Assembly (NCBI GenBank): GCA_964496245.1
Contig: CAZBZG010000226.1
Coordinates: 1-7,827 of the forward strand
Direction of reading: 5' to 3'
Source: CAZBZG01 sp964496245
GTDB taxonomy: Bacteria > Planctomycetota > SZUA-567
DNA: 7,827 nt
In this document: positions 1 to 6,875 of the stretch, one piece after another
Layout: each line of letters begins with the position of its first letter
Numbering within the stretch: the first letter of the stretch is position 1
Program-made: the position numbers and the translations under genes
The notes under the pieces: model-generated
The model's database searches: none
What the model was told of the DNA's origin: nothing
The model's input: the letters and a program-made list of their open reading frames with translations, nothing else

Positions 1-170
1 TCATCCGACAACTCGGTGAACTGCAGGTAACACCGGACTACCTGATCCTGACCCATCCCCACGCCGACCATATTACCGGCTTGCCGGGCCTGAAGGATGC
101 GTTTCCGGAAGCGGTTGCTTCTGCCTCTCATGCTGTGTACAGGGTGGCTCGTGTGGGGCCCGGTCGGTGA
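1..170 (+). pseudogene. Metallo-beta-lactamase-fold hydrolase, fragment (5' end outside window, 3' end truncated)
   Basis: Reading frame 3 (codons from base 3) is open from the window edge to a TGA at 168-170, giving 55 residues. It contains LTHPHADHITGLPGL, the HxHxDH zinc-binding signature of the metallo-beta-lactamase fold, preceded by a typical hydrophobic strand (PDYLIL). In this family the motif lies in the N-terminal half and well over 100 residues should follow with further metal ligands. Here only about 32 follow, and the last part (roughly after KDAFPEAV) does not look like the family. The frame runs out of register into the signal-peptide region of the next gene, which starts at 97. 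The likeliest reading is a truncated gene joined to foreign sequence by a deletion, rearrangement or assembly misjoin. The substrate cannot be inferred. The motif is secure; the cause of truncation is not. Confidence 0.7.
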
Positions 171-1254
171 GGCCGGGGAAGGGCGCGACCAGGAGCTCGC
201 GCGCAGCCTCTTCGACATGGTCAAGCCGATGCTCGCCGAGGGCAAGCAGAAGGATGCGCTGCCCTACCTCGAGCGCTCCCTCGGTAGCGATCCGCAGTTC
301 TACCCGGCGGCTTTGGCCGCGGCCCGGGCCCATGAGGCGCTTGGGGAGAAGGAGAAGGCATCGGCCTTCTACCGGAAGGTCAAGGAGATCCTCCAGGGTC
401 GCGCCAAGCGCACCCCCGAGGAGGACGAGCTCCTGATCGAAGTCACGCAGAAGCTTCTCGAAGCCGAGGGCGCCATGGGAGAGCTCCAGACGTGCACGTT
501 CGACGCCCGCCGGCGTCTGCTCACCTGGAGCCGGACCCTGGAGTCGAAGGACCGGCCGTACAGCGCCTTGCGGGTCGCGGCGACCCTCCTGACGGTCGCC
601 CCCGGAGACGAACTGGCCGCCAAGCTCGCGGAGCGGCTCGAGCAACAGGTGGGCCCCGTCCTGGCGGCAACGGCCGAGGACCGGCTGGGCTGGCGGCACT
701 TGTACAAGGACGGGAACCTCGACGGATGGGACGTGTACTCGGGCCAATGGGAAACGACGCCCACCACCATCCGTATGGCCCGGAGCGGCTCCTTCTACCT
801 CTTCGCCGACCGCGCACCGTTTCGCGACTTCGTCTTCCAAGCCCGCGTCCGCGTGGCCTGGGGCGGGAGCTGCCGCCTGCTGGGGCGTGCGGGGCGGGAG
901 GGTTCGTTCTACGCCTTCGGGATCTACATGCGGCGGCGGATCAACTGGGAGACCAAGGAAGTGCTGGAGAGCACGCCCACCGTGGACGCCAACTGCTACA
1001 CGTGCTGGGACCGGGTGCGCGGCCTGGGCTGGCAGCGTCCGCCCGAGAAGGTCCGGTTGAACGATGACCGATGGTACCTCCTGGAAATGGACTGCCGCGG
1101 CAACGAGTTGAAGCTGCGGATCAATGACCAGACGATCTTCGAATGCGAGGATGACCGCCGTACGCTGGGCACCGTGGGGTTGCAGACCAGCGGCGGGTTG
1201 GACGAGCGCTACGTGGACATCCGGGAGCCGAAGCTGCGCATTCTGCGCTATTGA
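97..1254 (+). CDS. Exported TPR protein with C-terminal DUF1080/LamG-like domain (paralogue 1)
   Basis: The protein has 385 residues. The N-terminus (MRFRKR, then a leucine-rich stretch to about residue 19, then small residues near GEA at 24-26) looks like a signal peptide, so it is probably periplasmic or surface-exposed. Residues about 34-98 form one or two TPR-like helical hairpins (AALAAARAHEALGEKEKA). Residues about 197-385 resemble the 3-keto-disaccharide hydrolase (DUF1080) jelly-roll family: it opens with WRHLYKDGNLDGWDV, has DRWYLLEMDCRGNELKLRIN in the middle, and ends in GTVGLQTSGG...VDIREPKLRIL. DUF1080 members bind or cleave sugars, but catalytic competence cannot be judged here. 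The ATG at 97 is preferred because an in-frame TGA lies at 91-93 and the signal peptide begins there. The AAGG before it abuts the ATG, so no well-spaced ribosome binding site is visible, which fits lost native upstream sequence. The next gene, 31 nt downstream, is a paralogue and probably cotranscribed. Confidence 0.85.
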   Translation: MRFRKRLLLPLMLCTGWLVWGPVGEAGEGRDQELARSLFDMVKPMLAEGKQKDALPYLERSLGSDPQFYPAALAAARAHEALGEKEKASAFYRKVKEILQGRAKRTPEEDELLIEVTQKLLEAEGAMGELQTCTFDARRRLLTWSRTLESKDRPYSALRVAATLLTVAPGDELAAKLAERLEQQVGPVLAATAEDRLGWRHLYKDGNLDGWDVYSGQWETTPTTIRMARSGSFYLFADRAPFRDFVFQARVRVAWGGSCRLLGRAGREGSFYAFGIYMRRRINWETKEVLESTPTVDANCYTCWDRVRGLGWQRPPEKVRLNDDRWYLLEMDCRGNELKLRINDQTIFECEDDRRTLGTVGLQTSGGLDERYVDIREPKLRILRY

Positions 1255-1285
1255 TCGGTTGCTTCCGGGGCAGGGGAGACGAACC

Positions 1286-2407
1286 ATGCGAAATCAGCGG
1301 TGGCGTCGGATGGGCTTGACCATGCTGATGTCGCTGGTCGCCGCCGGCGTGCCGATTTCGCTGGCGGGCGAGGCGCCATCTGCGGGGGAGGCCGCCTTGG
1401 AAGCGGGTCGTCCCGAGAAGGCGGTCCGGCTCTTTGAGCAGCAGCTCGAGAAGAACCCGGAAGACGCCCATGTCCTCTGGGGGATGGCCCGGGCCCAGGA
1501 GGCGCTCGGCCACAAGGATCGGGCGCTCGGCTACTACCAGGCGGCGGCCGAACAGGTCAAGTCCGAGGAACCGACGGTGCTCCACCGGAAGATCGTGTAC
1601 CAGGCCAAGCAGAAGGCGCGGACGTTGGGGGCCGTCGACGATGAACTGGCGGATCTCCGCCACGGCCTCACCCGCGAGATCAAACGCCTGTCGCGGGAAT
1701 GGATACAGAAGGATGATCTCGAGCCGGCCATTCGCGCGTACGAACTTCTGAGTCAGCTCAATCGCGACGAGCCCGAATACGCCCGTCTCTACTACCGCCT
1801 CCGCTGTCGCGCGGCCGTGGAGGAATGGGTCGAGCCCCCGCGGGGAACCCGGTCGCTCTTCAACCAGATCGACCTGGACGGATGGCAGGTTCAGTCCGGC
1901 ACCTGGTGCGCCAAGAAGGGCATCCTGTACAGCAGCGGGTGGGGCCGGATCGTCTGGCCGGAACAGTACGGGACGCTCCGTCTCCTGCTGGAGTACCGGG
2001 CCGAGCTTCCGCGCGAAGCCAATCAGCGCGGTCACACCCTGACCGTGCATGCCGATGCCGAGAGCGGTTGGCCCGGGGCGCACATATGGCTGGTGGGAAA
2101 GAACGCGGGCATGGTGACCGGTCTGGAACCCGAGACCGAGTACACCCGGCCCGAAGGGGATGGCCGGTGCCTCGTCCGCCCCGCCCCGTTTGCGCCCGGC
2201 AAATGGAACCGCCTTGAAGTCCGGTTGAAGAAGGCCTCCATCCGGGTGGAGCTCAACGGGAAGCTGGTCTTCGAGAACAAGCGCTTCACCGATGTCCGGG
2301 GGTATGGCGGCGAAGAACGGGCCCTCCCCGGGGCCCTTTCCATCCAGGCGCGCGCCGGTCCACTCGAAATCCGCTCCATCTTTGTGCGCGGGCGCAAGGG
2401 CCGGTAG
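1286..2407 (+). CDS. Exported TPR protein with C-terminal DUF1080/LamG-like domain (paralogue 2)
   Basis: The protein has 373 residues and the same architecture as the gene before it. A basic start (MRNQRWRRMG) and hydrophobic segment to about residue 27 (LTMLMSLVAAGVPISLA) form a signal peptide. TPR-like helices follow at about 36-92 (ALEAGRPEKAVRLFEQQLEK, then MARAQEALGHKDRALGYY), then a longer helical linker to about 180. Residues about 187-369 are a DUF1080/LamG-like jelly-roll (SLFNQIDLDGWQVQSGTW, then GKWNRLEVRLKKASIRVELN, ending in ALSIQARAGPLEIRSIFVRG). The ATG at 1286 is chosen over an in-frame ATG at 1124 because AGGGGAG lies at 1272-1278, 7 nt upstream, and the signal peptide starts here; the upstream extension lies wholly inside the previous gene. 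The shared ARAxEALGxKxxAxxxY motif supports duplication. A role in carbohydrate binding or processing outside the cytoplasm is inference. Confidence 0.85.
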   Translation: MRNQRWRRMGLTMLMSLVAAGVPISLAGEAPSAGEAALEAGRPEKAVRLFEQQLEKNPEDAHVLWGMARAQEALGHKDRALGYYQAAAEQVKSEEPTVLHRKIVYQAKQKARTLGAVDDELADLRHGLTREIKRLSREWIQKDDLEPAIRAYELLSQLNRDEPEYARLYYRLRCRAAVEEWVEPPRGTRSLFNQIDLDGWQVQSGTWCAKKGILYSSGWGRIVWPEQYGTLRLLLEYRAELPREANQRGHTLTVHADAESGWPGAHIWLVGKNAGMVTGLEPETEYTRPEGDGRCLVRPAPFAPGKWNRLEVRLKKASIRVELNGKLVFENKRFTDVRGYGGEERALPGALSIQARAGPLEIRSIFVRGRKGR

Positions 2408-2471
2408 GTTTGGAACCGTCGTTCGGCTCTTTTCGCGCGGGCGCCGACGTTTCCCCGGTCAAAATATCGCG

Positions 2472-2499
2472 TTGACAGGATCCGGATGGCAGCTATGCT
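2472..2499 (+). promoter_or_regulatory. Sigma70-type promoter of the receiver-domain gene
   Basis: A consensus -35 TTGACA (2472-2477) and a -10 TATGCT (2494-2499) are separated by 16 bp. The expected start point is near 2506, giving a leader of about 50 nt before the ATG at 2556. This suggests the receiver gene is transcribed separately from the TPR-DUF1080 pair upstream. No clear intrinsic terminator was found between 2407 and this promoter. Confidence 0.7.
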
Positions 2500-2515
2500 G
2501 CAAAGGAACGGGACG

Positions 2516-2529
2516 GCGCACGCGTGTGC
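2516..2529. repeat. Near-perfect palindrome just downstream of the predicted start point (possible operator)
   Basis: GCGCACGCGTGTGC is a 14-bp dyad with one mismatched pair and a perfect 8-bp core CACGCGTG at 2519-2526. It lies about 10-24 bp downstream of the start point predicted for the receiver-gene promoter, a position where a bound repressor could block transcription. As RNA it would form only a short helix without a proper loop, so a DNA-binding site is the more likely reading. It could also be chance in G+C-rich DNA. Confidence 0.3.
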
Positions 2530-2555
2530 AGAGACGAGCCGAACGGGGAGGAGGC

Positions 2556-2915
2556 ATGGCCAAGATTCTGATCGCGGACGATGACGGCAAGATCCGCGAC
2601 ATCCTCCACAGCCTTCTCCGGGACCACGAACTTGAGATCGCTACGACCTGGCCCGAAGTGCTCGCGCTGCTCGAGGAGAACGCCTTCGACCTGGTGATCA
2701 CGGACGTGGTGATGCCGGGCTACAAGGACATGATCAAGTCGGGGATCCGCGACGTCTTCGAAAAGCGTGACATGCCGGTGATCTTCATCTCCGCCTACAA
2801 CGAGAGAAGTCTCGGGACCCTGTCGCCGGAGATGCGGTTCGTCAAGAAGCCCTTCAGCGTGCGCGTGTTGAAGAGCTATGTGGACAAGGCTCTGGGGAAG
2901 GCGCCGTCCAAGTAG
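2556..2915 (+). CDS. Stand-alone response-regulator receiver-domain protein
   Basis: The protein has 119 residues, one CheY-type receiver domain with no output domain. The acidic pair D8-D9 follows strand 1 (AKILIADDD), the predicted phosphoacceptor is D50 in LVITDVVMP, the switch Ser is S79 in VIFISA, and the conserved lysine is K98 in KKPF. All phosphotransfer residues are present, so it should accept phosphate from a histidine kinase, none of which is in the window. The segment after VVMPG (YKDMIKSGIRDVFEKRD) departs from the usual MDGLEL pattern, and the region before K98 is short. The ATG at 2556 is chosen because GGAGGAGG lies just upstream (2547-2554) and the protein begins directly with strand 1. 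The frame stays open upstream to 2292, but that extension is not receiver-like. The gene converges on folC with a 22-bp gap. Confidence 0.9.
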   Translation: MAKILIADDDGKIRDILHSLLRDHELEIATTWPEVLALLEENAFDLVITDVVMPGYKDMIKSGIRDVFEKRDMPVIFISAYNERSLGTLSPEMRFVKKPFSVRVLKSYVDKALGKAPSK

Positions 2916-2937
2916 TCCTGCCCGCAGCGCCTCCCTC

Positions 2938-4314
2938 TCAGTCCGACGCCACAAACGCTTGCCGGACCGCGCCCACCAGGTAGAGACTGCCCGTCACGCA
3001 GACGAGCCCGTCCGATCCGACTCGGCTGCGGGCCTTGTCCACGGCCGTGAGGGGGGTGGGCTCGACGAGGAGCTCCGCGTCATAGTTGTCCGCGATGTGA
3101 TCGCCCGTCTCTTCCAGGTCGAGCGAGCGCGGGGAGGGAATCGTAGTCAGCACGATGCACTTCGCCAGGGGCGCGAGCACGCGCAGCATGGTCGGGATTT
3201 CCTTGTGTCGTGCTGCCGAGAAGACCAGCGCCCGATCGGTCGCCGCGAAACGGCTCTCGATCGTCTCGGCCAGGGCCCAGGCGCTGGCCGGGTTGTGGGC
3301 TCCGTCCAGGAGGATCCACGGGCGGCGCGCCACCACTTCGATGCGGCCCGGCAGGTGGGCTTCCCGCCAGGCGCGGCGGATGGCGGCCGTGTCCACCGGG
3401 CCGGCGCCCTCCGCCTCCAGCAGGGATTCGACCAGTCCCATGGCGGCAGCCGCGTTGTCGCGCTGATGCGTGCCGAGCAGGGGTAGCGGGACGTCGCGGT
3501 GGCAGGCGCGCCAGGTCTCGATGTCCACGCGCTGCGGCGCTTCGGGCGCATCGACCGGCGGAGGTTCGCGCAAGGTCACGCGCACGTCCTCCCCCACGGA
3601 GCGGACCGGGCAATCGAGCGCGCGGGCGCGTTCCCGGAGGGAGGCGTCCACGCCGGCCTCCTGGGGGGAGAGCACGACGGGCGTACCGGGCCGCAGGATC
3701 CCGGCCTTCTCTCCGGCGATGCTCACGAGGTCGTGACCGAGCTGCTTCACGTGGTCCCGGCTGATGGTCGTGATGGCGCTGGCCCGCGCGGGGAGGTTGC
3801 GGACGTTGGTCGCGTCCAGGCGTCCGCCCAGCCCCACTTCCACCACCATCCGCTCGACGCCGGCCCGGGCGAATGCCACGAACCCCATGGCGGTCAGAAT
3901 CTCGAAATAGGTGGGCGGCTTGAGGACCGGGTGCTGGCGCATGGCCTCCACGACCGGCTGGACCTCGGCGAAACATTCGCAGAAGAACGCCTCGCGGATG
4001 GGCTCCCCGTTGATCTGGATCCGTTCGCGGATGTGATTCACGTGGGGCGACGTGAAGAGACCGACCTTGTGGCCGAGCGCTTGCAGCAAGCTCGCCGACA
4101 GATAGGCCGTCGAGCCTTTGCCCTTGCTGCCGGCGATGTGGACCGCCGGGCACGCGGTCTGGGGATCGCCCAGGCGCTTGAGGGCCTCCTCGATCCGTTC
4201 GGTCCCGAGGGTGGCCGGTCCCGCTTGGTAGTCGGTCACCCGCTCGTAGTTGGTGAAGGCGTCGAGGTACGCCATCACCTCGTCAAAGGCGGGCAGCGTC
4301 TTCGGATTGTGCAT
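2938..4314 (-). CDS. folC: Bifunctional folylpolyglutamate synthase / dihydrofolate synthase
   Basis: A cytoplasmic Mur-ligase-like enzyme that uses ATP to add glutamate to dihydropteroate and to folates. The protein has 458 residues, slightly longer than the usual 420-440. In order: P-loop AGSKGKGST at 61-69, TSPHV at 88-92, ERIQINGEPI at 97-106, VGLGGRLDATNV at 160-171, DHVKQLGHDLVSIAGEKAGI at 187-206, GTHQRDNAAAA at 281-291, LPGRIEVV at 321-328, DGAHNPAS at 337-344 and GSLYLVG at 442-448. The P-loop has SK where most family members have TN (GTNGKGS). The ATG is 8 nt downstream of the S41 peptidase stop and has no clear ribosome binding site, so translational coupling is likely. An open frame extends far upstream, but that part is antiframe to the peptidase and rejected. 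No other folate gene is visible nearby. Confidence 0.93.
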   Translation of the reverse strand: MHNPKTLPAFDEVMAYLDAFTNYERVTDYQAGPATLGTERIEEALKRLGDPQTACPAVHIAGSKGKGSTAYLSASLLQALGHKVGLFTSPHVNHIRERIQINGEPIREAFFCECFAEVQPVVEAMRQHPVLKPPTYFEILTAMGFVAFARAGVERMVVEVGLGGRLDATNVRNLPARASAITTISRDHVKQLGHDLVSIAGEKAGILRPGTPVVLSPQEAGVDASLRERARALDCPVRSVGEDVRVTLREPPPVDAPEAPQRVDIETWRACHRDVPLPLLGTHQRDNAAAAMGLVESLLEAEGAGPVDTAAIRRAWREAHLPGRIEVVARRPWILLDGAHNPASAWALAETIESRFAATDRALVFSAARHKEIPTMLRVLAPLAKCIVLTTIPSPRSLDLEETGDHIADNYDAELLVEPTPLTAVDKARSRVGSDGLVCVTGSLYLVGAVRQAFVASD

Positions 4315-4322
4315 GGCTGGGT

Positions 4323-6566
4323 CTACTTCGCTTCCCTGCCGGCGTTCGCGGGCCGCTGCTTCTCGGTCCCCGCCGCCGCCAGTTTCTCGACGTCCTCTGC
4401 GTGTCGTTCGCGCAGTGCGTTGTAGAGGGGCAGGTCGGGGAGCCCCTCCGGCAGCTCCTTCCCGAGCGTCAGGATTCCGTGCTGCAGGATCAGGTTTTCC
4501 TGCGGATCGACGTAGCGCTTCTCGCCGAGGCTGTGCCGCAGGTAGCTGATCAAGGCATGGCGCAGCTCTTTGCGCACGATGTCCTTCGTCAGCTCGGCTT
4601 CGGGATGCTTCTGCTTGAGCATGGTGTAGAGCGAATCGAAATCGGGATAGGCATCGGAGGTGTAGCCGTCGAAGTCCAGCAGCTTGCGCAGGGTCGCTTC
4701 GTGCTCCCGGAAGCGTGTTTCGAGCCACTTCTCGATCTCGTGGCCGTCGCGAATCTTCCAGCGCACGTCGAACTCGTTCAGCGACAGCTCGGGTTCCTCC
4801 ACCACGACGTGGGGGCCGATCCCGCCTTCGTCCCGGTACGGTCCGTGGATGCACTGGCCGTTGGGCAGATAGTAGTAGCCGACGGTCAGCTTGATGTGTC
4901 CGCCGGTCGTCCAGGCCGGGATGGGTTGCTGAATCGAGCCCTTTCCGAACGTGCGCTCGCCCACGAGCTTCGCCCGGTTGTGATCCTTGAGGGCGCCCGA
5001 GACGATCTCGCTGGCCGAGGCCGATCCCTGGTTGATGAGGACGATCAGCGGTCCGCCGTAGAGAGGGTCGCCGGCATTGGCCAGAAACGTCTTCTGATCG
5101 GTCAGGCGGCTCTTGCCGCGCTTGCTGACAATGGTCTTGCGGTGGCCGAGAAAGACCTTGGCCACGTCCACGGCCGAGACCAGCAGTCCGCCGGGGTTGT
5201 TGGTGAGGTCCAGGATGATGCCCTTGACGCCGTCCTTCCGGTAGGCGGCGACCGTTTCCCGCAGGAGTTCGGCGGTGCTCTCGACCCCCTTCCGGGGGTC
5301 GCCCTCTGCGAAGTTGTTCAGGCGGATGTAGCCGATGTTGCCGGGCAGCCTCTGCGCGAGCACCGACGGGATCTGGATGGTATCGCGCATGACCTTGAAA
5401 TCCTTGGGCTTGGCCCATCCGGCCCGGCGGATCGTGACGACGACCTCGGTGTTGGGCTTTCCCTTGAGCTTCCGGATGATCTCGTTGAGTCGCAGGTCCT
5501 TGATGTCATCCCCGTTGATCTTCTCCACCACGTCCATGCTGCGCAGACCGGCGCGGTAGGCGGGCTTGCCGAACATGGGGGTGAGAATCGTGAACCGGCC
5601 GTCGCGCATGCCCACCCAAGCGCCGATCCCGCCGTAACTGGAATGGAGGTCCTGGATCATGTTCTTCCAGTCCTCCTCGGTCAGGTAGTCGCTGAAGGGA
5701 TCGATCGAGTTGAGCAGGGCGCGGGCGGCCACGGCGGCCATGTGTTTGGGGTCGAGCTGTTCGTCCTCGTGTTCGTCCCGTTCGTCGTGCGCGTAGAACT
5801 TGCGGATGTCGAGGATGACCTCGTTCAAGAGGTAGCCCGGCAGCTTGTCCGATTTGGAAAGGGCCTCCTGCTTGCGGTGCAGCTCGAGGAGGACGGTGGC
5901 GCGCGCCCCCAGGTCCCCCGGCCGGCCGGCCAGTGCCTCGAGGGGGTCCACCACGTCCGAGAAGTGGCCGGTTTCGGCGAGCGCCAGTGCGGCTTCGTTG
6001 CGCGCCCGCTCGCTCTCGCCTTCGCGCAGGATCCGGAAGAGACGGCCCGCGTCGGTCGGGTTCCGGGTCAGCTTGAGGAGGCTCCGGGCACACGCGACCT
6101 GGACGGATTCGGGCAGGGGTTGGTCCTTGGGCCGGTCGGCCTTGGCGAGGAGCATGCGCGTGCGTGCGATGCCCAGGGCTCCCCCGTGTTCGACCAGGAG
6201 GGCGGCCGCCTCCTGACGCCGGCGGATCGGGCTCTTTGGAGATCGCACGAGCGCGAGAAGAGCGTCCACGGCCGGGCGCTGCTCCCCGAGCTGCAGAAGC
6301 GCGTNNNNNNNNNNGCTGGCTGCGAGCACGACACCGGGATTTTGGTGCTGCAGGCCGGCCATGAGTCTGGGCTTGGCCTCGGCGCCGAGAGCGGCGAGTT
6401 GCTCAGCGGGCGCCCACACCGGTTCCCGGGCGTCGCGGGGCACGGCCTGAAGGATCTGGTCGGCCGGGACCGGCTTGGCTGCGTGGTCGGCAGCCCTCGC
6501 GCCGCCGCTGGCTGCCAGCAATGCGAGACAGGCCATGGAGTAAGCGAGAATGCGTCCGTGCTTCAT
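4323..6566 (-). CDS. S41 family C-terminal processing peptidase with N-terminal HEAT-like region
   Basis: An exported serine protease of the tail-specific (CtpA/CtpB/Prc) family. The frame gives 747 residues, including four unknown ones at the N gap. A signal peptide covers about 1-25 (AYSMACLALLAASGGARA). Residues about 50-240 are alanine- and leucine-rich helical repeats resembling HEAT repeats. A helical segment with SIDPFSDYLTEEDW (287-300) leads into a PDZ domain at about 308-395. The peptidase core follows: IGYIRLNNF (411-419), LDLTNNPGG (452-460), NQGSASASE (512-520) and TFGKGSIQQ (539-547). By alignment with Prc and CtpB the catalytic dyad is S517 and K542, with Q546 supporting, so it should be active. 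A C-terminal extension (about 590-747) is of unclear role. The ATG at 6566 is chosen because the signal peptide starts there and AGAGAGGA (6576-6583) lies 9 nt upstream. folC follows 8 nt downstream. Confidence 0.92.
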   Translation of the reverse strand: MKHGRILAYSMACLALLAASGGARAADHAAKPVPADQILQAVPRDAREPVWAPAEQLAALGAEAKPRLMAGLQHQNPGVVLAASXXXXALLQLGEQRPAVDALLALVRSPKSPIRRRQEAAALLVEHGGALGIARTRMLLAKADRPKDQPLPESVQVACARSLLKLTRNPTDAGRLFRILREGESERARNEAALALAETGHFSDVVDPLEALAGRPGDLGARATVLLELHRKQEALSKSDKLPGYLLNEVILDIRKFYAHDERDEHEDEQLDPKHMAAVAARALLNSIDPFSDYLTEEDWKNMIQDLHSSYGGIGAWVGMRDGRFTILTPMFGKPAYRAGLRSMDVVEKINGDDIKDLRLNEIIRKLKGKPNTEVVVTIRRAGWAKPKDFKVMRDTIQIPSVLAQRLPGNIGYIRLNNFAEGDPRKGVESTAELLRETVAAYRKDGVKGIILDLTNNPGGLLVSAVDVAKVFLGHRKTIVSKRGKSRLTDQKTFLANAGDPLYGGPLIVLINQGSASASEIVSGALKDHNRAKLVGERTFGKGSIQQPIPAWTTGGHIKLTVGYYYLPNGQCIHGPYRDEGGIGPHVVVEEPELSLNEFDVRWKIRDGHEIEKWLETRFREHEATLRKLLDFDGYTSDAYPDFDSLYTMLKQKHPEAELTKDIVRKELRHALISYLRHSLGEKRYVDPQENLILQHGILTLGKELPEGLPDLPLYNALRERHAEDVEKLAAAGTEKQRPANAGREAK
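6305..6314. other. Assembly gap (10 Ns) inside the S41 peptidase gene
   Basis: Ten Ns interrupt the HEAT-like region of the peptidase. The frame is the same on both sides (LAAS before, ALLQLGE after). Ten Ns is a common placeholder, so the true gap length may differ. If only one base were missing, the helix would read NPGVVLAAS-x-ALLQLGE, a better HEAT-repeat spacing than with four unknown residues. Gap lengths of 1, 4, 7 or 10 nt all keep the frame. Confidence 0.95.
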
Positions 6567-6632
6567 GGGGGGAAATCCTCTCTGGAAGTCCGCTGTGGCG
6601 GCGCAGGGCAATTCCTCGACTGGCAAGATCCT

Positions 6633-6662
6633 AGTCTACCATTTCCATGTCACCCAAGGCAA
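6633..6662 (-). promoter_or_regulatory. Candidate promoter for the S41 peptidase-folC operon
   Basis: On the - strand a TTGCCT (-35, 6657-6662) and a TAGACT (-10, 6633-6638) are separated by 18 bp, about 70 nt upstream of the peptidase ATG. Each box matches the sigma70 consensus at four of six positions. The location suits the operon, but a match this weak occurs easily by chance. Confidence 0.3.
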
Positions 6663-6724
6663 CCCTTTCTTCGCCACGAAAGCCTCGAATCTCCCAAAAG
6701 CCTGTTTTCTCGGGCATTTCGTGC

Positions 6725-6752
6725 TTGACTTGGTCGGGCGCAATCGTATTAT
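6725..6752 (+). promoter_or_regulatory. Sigma70-type promoter in the HU upstream region
   Basis: TTGACT (-35, 6725-6730) and TATTAT (-10, 6747-6752) are separated by 16 bp, each one base from consensus, in a locally A+T-richer patch. The predicted start is near 6759. The nearest + strand gene, HU, begins at 7134, so the leader would be about 375 nt, of which 171 are accounted for by the miniature element and its duplicated target. It may drive HU through a long leader or a separate small RNA ending at the hairpin at 7062-7097. Confidence 0.6.
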
Positions 6753-6867
6753 TCGGTCCGAGTTGAAAGGCGGGTTGAAGGAACCGAAACGAGCAGCGAC
6801 AGCGCACCCGCGCACCCGGGGGTCTTGTCCGGGCCTGGATGCGAGCGGTTGCGACGCGTGGTGGGTG

Positions 6868-6875
6868 CGTATGGT
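6868..6875. repeat. Left copy of an 8-bp direct repeat (target-site duplication)
   Basis: CGTATGGT lies directly outside the left terminal inverted repeat of the miniature element and is matched exactly at 7039-7046 outside the right one. Bases beyond the eight do not match. This is the pattern left by transposition with an 8-bp staggered cut. Confidence 0.75.

Noticed and set aside
1124..1285. Upstream in-frame extension of the second TPR-DUF1080 gene
   Set aside because: It lies mostly inside the first paralogue in another frame, and the signal peptide and ribosome binding site mark the ATG at 1286.
73..1287. Long - strand open frame opposite the first TPR-DUF1080 gene
   Set aside because: Antisense shadow: proline/arginine/alanine-rich composition without a recognisable fold, while the + strand has a signal peptide and known domains.
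2899..2940. Bidirectional terminator between the receiver gene and folC
   Set aside because: Only a five-base GGCGC/GCGCC pairing with a very long loop and no T-tract on either side; not enough to call.
4315..5418. Upstream in-frame extension of folC
   Set aside because: The extra residues are arginine/proline-rich shadow sequence overlapping the S41 peptidase in another frame. The FolC family N-terminus begins at the ATG at 4314.
4401..6728. Long + strand open frame (775 codons) opposite the S41 peptidase
   Set aside because: It is exactly antisense to a gene with clear protease motifs, has no recognisable domain or ribosome binding site, and long antisense frames are expected at this G+C content.
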